A stretch of 64,000 bases of DNA from Coriobacteriia bacterium (lineage in GTDB: Bacteria > Actinomycetota > Coriobacteriia > Coriobacteriales > UMGS124): NCBI GenBank assembly GCA_018368455.1, contig JAGZEG010000012.1, positions 45,043 to 109,042 on the forward strand. Reading direction: 5' to 3'. Under the pieces are notes generated by a model. It was not told where the DNA came from, ran no database searches, and saw nothing but the letters and a program-made list of their open reading frames with translations. Below, piece by piece: positions 1-8,785 of this stretch (its first letter is position 1; each line of letters opens with the position of its first letter). The translations under genes and the position numbers were made by a program.

Positions 1-840
1 GGCCCAGTGCGCATAGCTGTCGCTCATGTGGTCGGCAGAGTAGAGGTAGACGTCATGCCCGCCCTCGATGGTGCGGATGTCGGCGCACTCGAGAGGGTCG
101 TGGACGTGCTCGAGCACTGCCGGCTCGACGTATGTAGCCTCCACGCTGTCCGTCGGCTCGGTCGTCGTCACACCGGAGCCCGCCGGCGACTCGTCAGCCG
201 GCGCCCTATCGTCCGTCAGCTCCCCCTCAGGGCAGCCAGCCTGATCCACGCATTCCGCCGGAGCCTCTCCGTCAGCCTCAGCATCATCGCAAGGTTGAGT
301 GTCGGGATTGGGATACGCACCGTCGTCCGCCTCGGCCTCGCCCTCGTCAGCCACATCGCGCGGATCGGGATAGATCTGCTCGTCGACAGGCAGACCCGAC
401 CCGTCGAACGGAGCGTCCTTCTCTGCCGACAGACAGTCGAACACGAACGCGGCAAAGGCGTCGTCATCCATGTGTGCCGGGGCAAGCGAGCGCTCCGCCC
501 ACCGCGCCGGCGTCACGAGCCTCCCGGCCACGCTCCTGGCACGCACGTCGTCGAGCACAGCCTGGACAGCCGTGCGCTCTGCCACGAGCTGAGCCTCGCC
601 GGGTAGCAGGGGGCGCTCCTCGACGCGAGGCCGCTCGGGATCCCCCGGAATGCGCATGCCGTTCTCGCGCAGCAGCTCCTCGGTCATGCCCGTCGAGTTC
701 GACAACATGCCGGCCAAGAACATCTCAAGGTCGTTGGGCTGCTGCGGCGCGTCACCCTGCACAGCCGGGACGACCTCGCTCGCCACCGGTTCTGCAGCAA
801 GCCCCTCCGACGGCACGCTCTCGCCCTCGTCCTGCCCCAT
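1..840 (-). CDS. Hypothetical acidic protein, C-terminus beyond window
   Basis: An open frame runs from ATG at 840 to the window edge, giving at least 280 codons with the C-terminus missing. The start is supported by a GAGGAG ribosome-binding site about 7 nt upstream. The N-terminal ~145 residues contain ordinary mixed sequence. Residues ~145-230 are low-complexity and rich in Asp, Glu, Ala and Pro, consistent with a flexible acidic linker. The last ~35 visible residues (around DVYLYSADHMSDSYAHWA) look like the start of a folded C-terminal domain. There is no signal peptide or membrane segment. It is divergent from the LuxR regulator. I do not recognise the family and assign no function. Confidence 0.7.
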   Translation of the reverse strand, partial: MGQDEGESVPSEGLAAEPVASEVVPAVQGDAPQQPNDLEMFLAGMLSNSTGMTEELLRENGMRIPGDPERPRVEERPLLPGEAQLVAERTAVQAVLDDVRARSVAGRLVTPARWAERSLAPAHMDDDAFAAFVFDCLSAEKDAPFDGSGLPVDEQIYPDPRDVADEGEAEADDGAYPNPDTQPCDDAEADGEAPAECVDQAGCPEGELTDDRAPADESPAGSGVTTTEPTDSVEATYVEPAVLEHVHDPLECADIRTIEGGHDVYLYSADHMSDSYAHWA

Positions 841-1089
841 GGGACGTCTCCTCTCGCTCTGGTTTCGTCCGTCACACGCTATCGCGCGCCAAACGCGGCG
901 CATCGCCTCTTTGAGGTGAGTACACGCTCATCCCACGTCCGCCTGACATATCCGGCTCAGCATTCCCCACACTAGGCGCATCAGACGGTACTCGGATCAA
1001 TTCCTACAAAGAACAGGTTTTTTGTCAGGCAAGGGCTTCGACGGTTGAAAAACAGGCCATTCCTGCAAATACTTAGCGAAGGCATACAC

Positions 1090-2754
1090 ATGGCGGAGCT
1101 CTCACCTGCGCGGTCACCACCCGCAGGGGTAGCGCTGCGGTATCCTCAGGACAAGATGAGACCCGGCCGAATCCACGTTCGGCAGCCACGGAGAGGGACA
1201 GCATTGGCCGAGATCGAACAGGGTGTCCTCGCACGCAAGGCCGAGACGCCAAGCACCGACCCAGCCAGCCTGCGATCCATCGTCGCGCAGCTTGCCCCGT
1301 CGTGCATGGGTCTGGCGTCGGCGCGCGTAGCCTATCTCACGCTGTCGTTTGGTAGCTACCGCCGCACTGACGACGGCCTCATGACAGACGGCGCCCTCCT
1401 CATCGCCATCCTGATGCTCTGCATCCCGCTCATCGTCCTGCAGCGCCCCGCCGTTCACGTCAAGAAGCGTCAGCTGTGGTCCATAACCCGCGCAAGCATG
1501 ATCACCCAGGCGGTCCTGCTGCTCGTCTACGCCTTGTTGCTCGAATTCGACGTCCCCAGCACCTCGTTGGCCTACGCCGTCAGCATCGCCGCCGCCCTGG
1601 CGTTCGCGGGCTCCACATTCCACTGGATCCGCCGTGCCTGCGGGGCAAACGCCGACGTCGCCGCCGTGTTCGTGCTTCTCGCCCTTGCCATCAGCGAGGC
1701 GCTCCTCTACGTGCTCGCCCTGCTCCCCGAGGCGCTGAGCTGCGTGGTGGCTTCCGTGCTCGTGCTGGCGCAGTTCCCCTGCATCAGCGCCGCCCGCCGT
1801 CGGCCCCTGCTCGCCGACCTGCGCCTCGGCAACCTCAGGGATGGCTTCTTTGGCGATGCGGCCCGCATGGCCATCACGAGCCGCAAGTTCCTGGCAACGA
1901 GTGCCGCCGGCCTCATCCTCATGGGATTCGCCGTGGGTATCCTGCGCGGCTACCCGTTCGGTGACGCCATACAGTTCGACGGCGCGACGCGTTTCGGCTA
2001 CGCCGCGCTCACGATCGCGCTCTGCCTCTATCTGTGCATGCGGACGACGGGCGGGGCCTCGGGATCTCCCATGACGGTGGCGGCCTGGGTCGTCATGCAG
2101 CTGCTCGGCGCCCTCGCCCTGCTGATGTACGCCGTCCTGCCCAACCACCTCGCGGTGGGAGCCATGTTCACCAACACGTTGAACGCGCTGCTCATCGCCT
2201 ACATGTGGTACGGGACGATCGCGTTTCTCAGCTGCGGCCCCAACGACGCGCACTACTACTGCATCGGCGGCTGGACGGCATTTCTGCTGCCGCGCGCTAT
2301 CACGCGCGCGACGTCCATCACGATCGTGACGACGCAGACGGGCATCAGCATCACGGTTGCCATGGTGGGCCTGCTGCTGCTCGTCTGCGCACAGGTCGTG
2401 TTCCTGCAGCTCTATAGCCTGCGCAGTACCCCCGCCGATCAGACGGCCCCCAACTCGCTCGGCGCCCCGCTCGACCACATCCTCGGCCTGTCGACGACGC
2501 TCACACCTTCCGAGGTGCGCGACGCGTCCATCCAGCGGCAGATCGGCGAGATCCGCGACCGCTACCAGCTCTCCGACCGCGAGGCGGAGGTGCTCGCTCT
2601 CTATGCGCAGGGCGAGACGCAGAACAAGATCGCCGAGACGCTCGGCATTACGATCAACACGGCCCACGCCCACATCAAGCACATCTACAGCAAGTGCGAC
2701 CTGCACTCCCGCCAGGAGGTTCTCGACTTCATGCGCGACTACGGGCGCATGTAG
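1090..2754 (+). CDS. LuxR-family regulator with multi-span membrane N-terminal half
   Basis: Predicted membrane-anchored transcription factor of about 554 aa. Roughly residues 75-450 contain about ten to twelve hydrophobic segments. The last ~65 residues form a LuxR/GerE helix-turn-helix (LSDREAEVLALYAQGE... then NKIAETLGITINTAHAHIKH). This architecture, a transporter-like membrane sensor fused to LuxR HTH, is common in Coriobacteriia; the ligand is unknown. The start is uncertain: the frame is open from a TTG at 1045. ATG 1090 has GAAGG 7 nt upstream, while ATG 1156 and TTG 1204 (preceded by GGAGAGG) are alternatives. It is the only confident + strand protein gene here and is convergent with the MATE pump, a plausible but unproven target. 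Confidence 0.85.
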   Translation: MAELSPARSPPAGVALRYPQDKMRPGRIHVRQPRRGTALAEIEQGVLARKAETPSTDPASLRSIVAQLAPSCMGLASARVAYLTLSFGSYRRTDDGLMTDGALLIAILMLCIPLIVLQRPAVHVKKRQLWSITRASMITQAVLLLVYALLLEFDVPSTSLAYAVSIAAALAFAGSTFHWIRRACGANADVAAVFVLLALAISEALLYVLALLPEALSCVVASVLVLAQFPCISAARRRPLLADLRLGNLRDGFFGDAARMAITSRKFLATSAAGLILMGFAVGILRGYPFGDAIQFDGATRFGYAALTIALCLYLCMRTTGGASGSPMTVAAWVVMQLLGALALLMYAVLPNHLAVGAMFTNTLNALLIAYMWYGTIAFLSCGPNDAHYYCIGGWTAFLLPRAITRATSITIVTTQTGISITVAMVGLLLLVCAQVVFLQLYSLRSTPADQTAPNSLGAPLDHILGLSTTLTPSEVRDASIQRQIGEIRDRYQLSDREAEVLALYAQGETQNKIAETLGITINTAHAHIKHIYSKCDLHSRQEVLDFMRDYGRM

Positions 2755-2774
2755 CGCGCACCTGCGCTATGCGC
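2745..2774. terminator. Shared hairpin at convergent gene ends
   Basis: GCGCATGTAGCGC and GCGCTATGCGC pair around a 6-nt loop with a 2-nt bulge. The structure spans the stop codon of the LuxR gene and reaches the stop of the MATE gene. There is no strong U-run on either side, so bidirectional termination is an inference from placement. Confidence 0.45.
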
Positions 2775-4176
2775 GACCCTCATCCTGCGATGCCGCAGCC
2801 AGCACGCGGTCAGGCACGTAGATGGCGCGGCGCCATTTGCCCAGCCGGTAGTACGCAATGAACGCGAGGGCCGTCGCGCCCCACGTCACCGGGTAGACAG
2901 CCATGACGGTGATGATCGTGCGGTCGAGCGGCACGACGAGTAGGATCCACGCGATGCGCAGCAGGCACGTGCCCACGAGCGTCACGATCATCGGCTTCAC
3001 CGTCTCGCCCGTGCCGCGGATGGCACCGGACAGAACCTCGACGAACACGAACGTCCAGTAGAACGGCGCCAGGAACATAAGAATGTGCCGGCACTCGTCG
3101 ACGGCCGTGACGTCAGGCGTGAACAGCATGGCCAGGTTGCCGCCAAAGCAGTACAGCAGCACGCTCAGCGGCAGCAGCAGCGCCACCGACAGGACGATGC
3201 ACACACGTACGCTCTTGCGCGCCCGCATGTTGAGGCCAGCGCCATAGTTCTGCGCTACGAACGTCGTGATGGCGATGCCAAACGCGTCGAGCACGAGCCA
3301 CATGAACAGATCGATTTTGCCCGCAAGCGCCGCGCCCGCCACCGCCTGGGCGCCCAGGCCGTTGATGCCCCACTGCACGACGGCGTTGCTCACCGGGTAC
3401 AGCGCCGACTGGATGCCCGTCGGCAGACCGAGGCCCACCATGCGCCGCAGCATGGGACCGTGGAAGCGGATCTTGCGCACGACAAGCCGATAGGCGTGCG
3501 TCTCGCGCATGAGCGTGATGACGGTCAGCACGGCGGCGCTCGTCTCGGCGAGCACGGTCGCCAGGGCGGTGCCAGCGACGCCCCAGCCCAGCACGGGCAC
3601 GAACAGCAGGTCGAGCACGATGTTGACGAGGCAGCTCACAACGAGGAAGAAGAACGGGCGCCGCGAGTCACCAACGGCGCGCAGGATGGCGGCGCACATG
3701 TTATACGTCAGCAGTGGGATCATGCCGCAGAAGTAGATGCGGATGAACGTGACGGCGTAATCCCAGTTCTCGGGCGGCGTGTTCAGCAGATGGAGCATCG
3801 GAGCAGAGACGACGAGTCCCAGCACCGTGATGAGCGCGCCTCCCACCAGCGAGAAGGCGACGGCCGTGTGAACGGCGGTACCCACCTCGCGATCCTTCTG
3901 GGCGCCCCACAGCTGGGCTATAACGATGGTCGCGCCCGTCGACAGCCCCATGAACAGGTTGACGAGCAAGCGGACGATGGAGAACGTGGAGTCGACGGCG
4001 CCCAGGGCGAGCGCCGAGACGAACTGGCCGAGAATGACGGCGTCGATCGTCGTGTAGAGCTGCTGGAACAGCGAGCCGCCCATGAGCGGCAGCACGTAGA
4101 GCATGACCTGCCGCCACAGGTTGCCCGACGTGACGGAGACGTCCTTGAACGAATCGCGCCTGTGATGCTCGGCCAT
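2767..4176 (-). CDS. MATE-family multidrug/organic cation antiporter
   Basis: Inner-membrane efflux protein of 469 aa, the usual size for MATE transporters, with about twelve hydrophobic segments arranged as two homologous halves. The N-terminal half begins with a typical MATE core (LYVLPLMGGSLFQQLYTTID). The second half begins near the GLPTGIQSALYPVSN segment. Known members export cationic drugs or metabolites using Na+ or H+; the substrate cannot be read from sequence. The frame is open further upstream, but ATG 4176 is chosen because GGGGAGGGG lies just before it and the family N-terminus fits. The previous gene ends 86 nt upstream on the same strand. Its 3' end faces the LuxR regulator. 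Confidence 0.9.
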   Translation of the reverse strand: MAEHHRRDSFKDVSVTSGNLWRQVMLYVLPLMGGSLFQQLYTTIDAVILGQFVSALALGAVDSTFSIVRLLVNLFMGLSTGATIVIAQLWGAQKDREVGTAVHTAVAFSLVGGALITVLGLVVSAPMLHLLNTPPENWDYAVTFIRIYFCGMIPLLTYNMCAAILRAVGDSRRPFFFLVVSCLVNIVLDLLFVPVLGWGVAGTALATVLAETSAAVLTVITLMRETHAYRLVVRKIRFHGPMLRRMVGLGLPTGIQSALYPVSNAVVQWGINGLGAQAVAGAALAGKIDLFMWLVLDAFGIAITTFVAQNYGAGLNMRARKSVRVCIVLSVALLLPLSVLLYCFGGNLAMLFTPDVTAVDECRHILMFLAPFYWTFVFVEVLSGAIRGTGETVKPMIVTLVGTCLLRIAWILLVVPLDRTIITVMAVYPVTWGATALAFIAYYRLGKWRRAIYVPDRVLAAASQDEGRA

Positions 4177-4262
4177 GCCCTGCCCCTCCCCGCGCCCCTC
4201 CGCTGCGTGCCAAGCATTGTGCGCCATAACGAAGCGGCCGTGGGGTCTGAAACGCGCCCTCT

Positions 4263-5276
4263 CTAGAACGACAGGCCCGTTGCGAGCATGAGCAGACCAC
4301 ACCCGACGCCCGCCAGCCACAGGGCCGCAGCGATGAGCAGGTTGAGGCGCGCCCCAGCGTTCGTGCGGAACAGGACGAGAAGGCCGATGCCCGCCGAGAC
4401 GAGCGACCCGGCAAGCAGGGCCGCCGAGCCGATGGCGCCCTCAAGGTAGAGCTCGGCCACGACGACGCTCGCAGCGCAGTTGGGGATGAGGCCAACGACG
4501 CCGGCCGCCACCACGGACACGACGGGGTTGCCTGCCATGAAGCCGGCCAGGACGTCCGTGCCACCCGCCAGCTCGATGAGCAGGTTGATAGCGAGCGTCA
4601 CGAGGAAGATGAACAGCGTGACCTGCAGCGTGTGGTGCAGCGCCCCCGTCACGACGCCGTGGGCGACCGAGCTCCCGCCGTGCGAGTGGGCGTGAGAGTG
4701 GCCCTCGTGACCTTCATGGCCGTGCTCCTCGTGATCACCGTGAGCGCGCGCCCCGTCATCGTTGTGCCCGTCGGCCTCCTCATCTAGAGGGGCGGGCTCG
4801 TCCTCGGCGTCGCAGCCGCAGTGCTCCCGCTCGCACAGCTCGTGCACGTGGATGTGGCCGTCGCCCGCTCGGTGCGTCAGGCGCAGCACGGCGTCGACGG
4901 CAAGGCCGATGACCAGCGCGAGCGCGGCCTTCACCGCGAGGATGCGCAGCAGCTCCCCCACGTCGCCGCCCTCGGACAGGAACACCGGCAGCAGCTCGTC
5001 GCCCGTCGAGAGGAACACGGCCAGCAGCGTGCCAACTGTGATGACGCGCCCGGCATAGAGCGTGGCCGCCGCCGCGGAAAAGCCGCACTGCGGGACGGCG
5101 CCGAGCACGGCACCAATGACAGGCCCCAGGCGCCCCGCCCGCTCGACGACGCGCGTCGCGCGCGCCCCGGCCGCGCTCTCGAGCGCCTCCATGGCAAGGT
5201 AGGTCACAAACAGGAACGGCAGCAGCTTCAGCGTGTCGATGACCGCGTCTGTCAGCACGTCAACTAGCATGTCCAC
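4263..5276 (-). CDS. PF11449-type membrane heavy-metal/manganese exporter
   Basis: Integral membrane protein of 337 aa with two symmetric halves. Each half carries a matching metal-path motif: GAVPQCGFSAAA near residue 60 and GLIPNCAASVVV near residue 265. The halves are joined by a hydrophilic loop (about residues 140-205) extremely rich in His, Asp and Glu (HGHEGHEGHSHAHSHGG), a likely metal-binding segment. The pattern matches the putative manganese/arsenic-permease-like exporter family (ArsP_2, formerly DUF2899). The GTG start at 5276 is used with GAGGAAG upstream; ATG 5270 is an alternative. I saw no convincing yybP-ykoY Mn riboswitch in the 195-nt gap upstream. Metal specificity is inference. 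Confidence 0.82.
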   Translation of the reverse strand: MDMLVDVLTDAVIDTLKLLPFLFVTYLAMEALESAAGARATRVVERAGRLGPVIGAVLGAVPQCGFSAAAATLYAGRVITVGTLLAVFLSTGDELLPVFLSEGGDVGELLRILAVKAALALVIGLAVDAVLRLTHRAGDGHIHVHELCEREHCGCDAEDEPAPLDEEADGHNDDGARAHGDHEEHGHEGHEGHSHAHSHGGSSVAHGVVTGALHHTLQVTLFIFLVTLAINLLIELAGGTDVLAGFMAGNPVVSVVAAGVVGLIPNCAASVVVAELYLEGAIGSAALLAGSLVSAGIGLLVLFRTNAGARLNLLIAAALWLAGVGCGLLMLATGLSF

Positions 5277-5391
5277 TATCTACCGCTCGCTTCCTCGACG
5301 TCCGGGCACCCGGCCCGGCCGCGCTTCGATCTCCAAAACCAGCCACGTGACAAAGGCTCGTTCTCCGCCCATCTCAGAGCAAAGAGGGCCG

Positions 5392-5418
5392 GCGCACCGC
5401 CTAAAACCAAGGCGGCGC
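5392..5418 (-). terminator. Possible terminator after dapL
   Basis: A stem CCGCCT/AGGCGG is extended by GCG/CGC around a loop of As. It lies about 54 nt after the dapL stop codon. The downstream U-tract on the - strand is weak (CTCTTT). Confidence 0.4.
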
Positions 5419-5471
5419 ATCCCGACCCCCATCCCGCGCAACTCACATGTCGGACATGCCGGCGAGCATGC

Positions 5472-6659
5472 CTACGCCAGCATCTCCTTGATGCGCGCCA
5501 TAGCCTCCTCGACATCAGGGCGCTGCCCGAAGGCGGACAGGCGCAGACGTCCCTCACCCGCCTGGCCAAAGCCGGCGCCCGGCGTGCCGACAACCTGGGC
5601 CTGCTCGAGCAGTCGGTCGAAGAAGTCCCACGAGCGCATGCCGCCGGGGCACTCAAGCCAGATGTACGGAGCGTTCTTGCCGCCCGTATACGCGATGCCC
5701 AGCTCGTCGAGATGCTGGGCGATGACGGCGGCGTTGCCCAGGTAGTAGTCGACCTGCGCACGCGTCTGCTGGCGGCCGAGTGGCGACAGGGCGGCCTCGG
5801 CGGCGCGCTGCACGATGTACGGCACGCCGTTGAACTTCGTGTTCTGACGGCGGCGCCACATCTGGTTGAGGTCAACGTCGCCCGCCACGGTCAGCGTCTT
5901 AGGAACGACGGTGAAGCCACAGCGCACGCCCGTGAAGCCGGCCATCTTCGAGAACGACGAGATCTCGACCGCGCACTTCTCGGCGCCGTCGATCTCGTAG
6001 ATCGTGTGGGGCAGGCCGTCTTCCCGGATGAACGCCTCGTAGGCGGAGTCAAAAATGATGAGCGCCTCGTGGTCAAGCGCGTAGCCAACCCACGCCGCCA
6101 GCCCAGCCGCGTCGTACACGGCGCCCGTCGGGTTGTTCGGCGAGCACAGGTAGATGAGGTCGGCGTCAACCGAGTCGTCGGGCAGCGGCAGGAAGCCGTT
6201 CTCGGCAGAGCCGTGCATGTAGCGAATCTTGTGACCCGCCATGATGTTCGTGTCCACGTAGGTGGGATACACCGGGTCGGGGATGAGCGCCACACAGTCG
6301 GGGCCCGTGAGGTCGAGGAAGTTGCCCAGGTCACTCTTGGCGCCGTCCGAAATGAACACCTCGTCGCTGCCGAGCTGCGCGCCCAGCTCCGCATAGTGGG
6401 CGGCAACGGCGTCGCGCAGGAATTCGTAGCCCTCGGCGTCATCACAGTAGCCGCGGAACGTCTTCTTGGCACCCATCTCGTCGACGGCCTTGTGCATGGC
6501 CTCGATAATGACGGGCGCAATCGGCTCCGTGACGTCGCCGATGCCCAGGCGGATGATGCGACGCTCGGGGTTCGTGGCCGAGTACGCCTTCACCTTGCGC
6601 GCAATCGTCGAGAAGAGGTAGTTCTGCCCGATCTGGGCAAAGTGCTCGTTCACCAGCAT
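5472..6659 (-). CDS. dapL: LL-diaminopimelate aminotransferase
   Basis: PLP-dependent class I/II aminotransferase of 395 aa. It converts tetrahydrodipicolinate directly to LL-2,6-diaminopimelate using glutamate, bypassing the succinylase/acetylase steps of lysine synthesis. Visible landmarks are the N-terminal NEHFAQIGQNYLFSTIARKV signature, the SPNNPTG motif (~173-179), D204/Y207 of the cofactor pocket, and the Schiff-base lysine in SSFSKMAGFTG (~K238). ATG 6659 is preceded by GGATAGGAGAC. It appears monocistronic, with a hairpin downstream. Because MurE in this window looks Lys-specific, this gene probably serves lysine synthesis rather than direct DAP incorporation. Confidence 0.95.
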   Translation of the reverse strand: MLVNEHFAQIGQNYLFSTIARKVKAYSATNPERRIIRLGIGDVTEPIAPVIIEAMHKAVDEMGAKKTFRGYCDDAEGYEFLRDAVAAHYAELGAQLGSDEVFISDGAKSDLGNFLDLTGPDCVALIPDPVYPTYVDTNIMAGHKIRYMHGSAENGFLPLPDDSVDADLIYLCSPNNPTGAVYDAAGLAAWVGYALDHEALIIFDSAYEAFIREDGLPHTIYEIDGAEKCAVEISSFSKMAGFTGVRCGFTVVPKTLTVAGDVDLNQMWRRRQNTKFNGVPYIVQRAAEAALSPLGRQQTRAQVDYYLGNAAVIAQHLDELGIAYTGGKNAPYIWLECPGGMRSWDFFDRLLEQAQVVGTPGAGFGQAGEGRLRLSAFGQRPDVEEAMARIKEMLA

Positions 6660-6838
6660 GAGACGGTCTCCTATCCTCGCGACCGCCTGGGAAACCGGCT
6701 GGCGGCACGCGGTCGCGTTCGAACATGCGGCGTGCTATATATGCATACCTTCATGCACCGGACGTGGGCGTGACACCGCGGCTTTCCTCATTCACGATAA
6801 GCCCATGCACGCGGACGGGATCCGAGCAAGGTGACGCA

Positions 6839-6932
6839 GGGCCACCGCCCCATATCGTCGAAGGCGAGTTCTGCAGCCGCGCTTTGTGCGGCGAAGCTGT
6901 CTGAGTCCGGCGATGATATGGGGCGGCGGCCC
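6839..6932. repeat. Long inverted repeat (22-bp arms) downstream of HD-domain gene
   Basis: The arms 6839-6860 and 6911-6932 are complementary with two mismatches (core GCCCCATATC / GATATGGGGC). They flank about 50 nt that contains a second small stem (GCCGC...GCGGC). The element ends 15 nt after the HD-domain stop codon. It has no U-run, so it may be an intergenic palindromic repeat or mRNA-stabilising structure rather than a classical terminator. Confidence 0.75.
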
Positions 6933-6947
6933 GTCCGATCAGGATGG

Positions 6948-7535
6948 CTACGCCTGGAACGTGTCGCGATCGGGCGCGAAGGAACGCATGGCGTCGATCG
7001 TGCGCTGCATGAGCTCCTCGAGCGTCCAGCCGAGCCGCTCGGCGCCCTGGCTGATGACGTCGCGCGAGCATCCGGCCGCAAAGTGCTTGTCCTTGAACTT
7101 CTTCTTGAGCGACTTCACCTCGAAGTCCATGACGCTCTTCGAGGGGCGCATAAGCACGGCGGCACCGATGAGGCCCGTCAGCTCGTCGCAAGCAAACAGC
7201 ACCTTCTCCATGAGCAGCTCCGGCTCGAACTGCGTGCCCGTCAGGCCCCAGCCGTGCGAGGCCGTCGCGCGGATGGCCTCCTCCGAGACACCCGCCTCGC
7301 GCATGAGCTCCTGCTCCTTGACGCAGTGTTGCTCTGGCCAGCGCTCGAAGTCCAGGTCGTGCAGCAGGCCCACCTGACCCCAAAACTCGACGTTCTCCGG
7401 GTCATACTCGGCGGCGAAGTAGCGCATGACGCCCTCGACCGTCTCGCCATGCTGGATGTGGAACGGATCCTGGTTGTACGTCGTAAGCAGCTCAAATGCC
7501 TGCTCGCGCGTCAGGTTCGTCGTAAGCGTCGCCAT
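6948..7535 (-). CDS. HD-domain metal-dependent phosphohydrolase family protein
   Basis: Soluble protein of 195 aa with HD-superfamily ligands in order: His in FHIQHGETVEG, the His-Asp pair in VGLLHDLDFE, His in ATASHGWGL and Asp in LFACDELTG. These normally bind divalent metal and hydrolyse phosphoesters or nucleotides; the substrate is not recognisable. The frame is open to 7682, but ATG 7535 is chosen because GAGGGAG precedes it and the family-like N-terminus begins there. It lies 110 nt downstream of truA on the same strand, so it may be co-transcribed, and the long inverted repeat follows it directly. Confidence 0.8.
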   Translation of the reverse strand: MATLTTNLTREQAFELLTTYNQDPFHIQHGETVEGVMRYFAAEYDPENVEFWGQVGLLHDLDFERWPEQHCVKEQELMREAGVSEEAIRATASHGWGLTGTQFEPELLMEKVLFACDELTGLIGAAVLMRPSKSVMDFEVKSLKKKFKDKHFAAGCSRDVISQGAERLGWTLEELMQRTIDAMRSFAPDRDTFQA

Positions 7536-7644
7536 AGGTGCGTCTCCCTCTCTCGGCATCGTGTCGCGTCGAGGCCATATCGTACACGCCCCGTCTGATG
7601 CCGCGATGGAGCATGGCAGCGGCCAAGACCGCGCCATCCGTCGC

Positions 7645-8508
7645 CTACCAGGGACGCAGCACGCCCTCGTCGTAGCGGACACTCCAGAACGTCAAACCGC
7701 ACGATGGGGCGCATGGGCCAGCCGCGCGGCGGTCGCAGGCGGCCAGGACGTCGCCCACCCACGCAGGCGTGCGATGTCCTCGCCCCACTTCGACAAGCGT
7801 CCCCATGATCGTGCGCACCATGTTGTGAAGGAACGCATTGCCAACGATGCGCATGACGAGCTGACGCTCCCCAAGCTGCTCCTCCTCGAAGAAGTCGATG
7901 CTCTCGACAAAGCGACACGTCGGCTTGCCCTCGGCGCTCGCCGTCTTGCAAAAGCTCTTGAAGTCGTGCTCGCCCTTGAGCAGCTCGGCGCCCGCGCGCA
8001 TCGCTTCGACGTCGAGCGTCCCCTCGCTGCGCAGCCACCAGGCCCACGAGCGGCAGAACATCGGACGCGCCGGCGAGCAGATGAGCCGGTAGCGATATTC
8101 CCGCGCCCGCGCGTCAAAGCGCGCCGAGAACCCGGAGGCCGCCCGGAGCACCTCCGTCACGGAGACGTCCTCGGGCAGCACAGCAGAGAGCGAGCGCACC
8201 AGCCGGCGCCCCGACAGCTCCTGGGATTCCCGGGACGTCGTCGGCAGACTCACGTACTGGGCGCGCGCGTGAACGCCGGCGTCCGTGCGCCCAGCGCACG
8301 TGAGCTCGACGGGGCGCCGCAACAGCGTCTGCAGGGCGTTCGTCAGCTCGCCGGCCACGGTGCGCACGTGCGGCTGACCCTCTTGGGACGCAAAGCCTGA
8401 GAACGCGCCCCCGTCATACGACAGCCGCAGCACGAGCGCATCGCCAGGGAGCGCGGCCTCGTCTGCCGCCGACTCGCACCTCTCCAAAGCCTCGCTATCG
8501 AGCTTCAT
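7645..8508 (-). CDS. truA: tRNA pseudouridine(38-40) synthase
   Basis: Pseudouridine synthase of 287 aa that isomerises uridines 38-40 in the anticodon stem of many tRNAs. The catalytic aspartate lies in CAGRTDAGVHA (~D76). Typical TruA segments include LRLSYDGGAFSGFASQ near the N-terminus, the FSARFDARAREYRYRL block, and NAFLHNMVRTIMGTL near the C-terminus. ATG 8508 follows GTGGGAGGGACC; a GTG 12 nt upstream is in frame but has no better site. It lies downstream of ecfA-ecfT. In many Gram-positives truA follows ecfA1-ecfA2-ecfT and rplQ, so this order is ancestral. Confidence 0.95.
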   Translation of the reverse strand: MKLDSEALERCESAADEAALPGDALVLRLSYDGGAFSGFASQEGQPHVRTVAGELTNALQTLLRRPVELTCAGRTDAGVHARAQYVSLPTTSRESQELSGRRLVRSLSAVLPEDVSVTEVLRAASGFSARFDARAREYRYRLICSPARPMFCRSWAWWLRSEGTLDVEAMRAGAELLKGEHDFKSFCKTASAEGKPTCRFVESIDFFEEEQLGERQLVMRIVGNAFLHNMVRTIMGTLVEVGRGHRTPAWVGDVLAACDRRAAGPCAPSCGLTFWSVRYDEGVLRPW

Positions 8509-8785
8509 GGTCCCTCCCACCCCACCTTAGCGCCCGCAGGGCTCTTGATGGCCAGAAAAGCGAGTCGTGAACTGCACGCCTTTCCAACCCGAGCCGTCTG
8601 GGCCGCGCCTTCTTGCAGATACGCTATCCGCCAATGTACATATGGACATCGCAGCGCTCCAAAATGAAAGTGCCGCACATCTCCCCCGCTGCACGCCAAA
8701 CGCCACGGCATACACAAGTCTGCTTCTTGGCCGCAAAGCACTCGCCACGTGCAAGAAGCGGGCCCTGCAACCGAGCCTCGCCAGG

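Noticed and set aside
1114..2706. 530-codon - strand frame inside the LuxR gene
   Set aside because: Antisense shadow; the + strand reading has a clear membrane domain and HTH.
5277..5471. Possible yybP-ykoY manganese riboswitch upstream of the PF11449 exporter
   Set aside because: The conserved paired loops of that riboswitch could not be found; only a dapL-proximal hairpin is present.
8509..8785. Small gene between truA and ecfT
   Set aside because: Frames here are extensions or shadows of ecfT with no ribosome-binding site and no recognisable protein.
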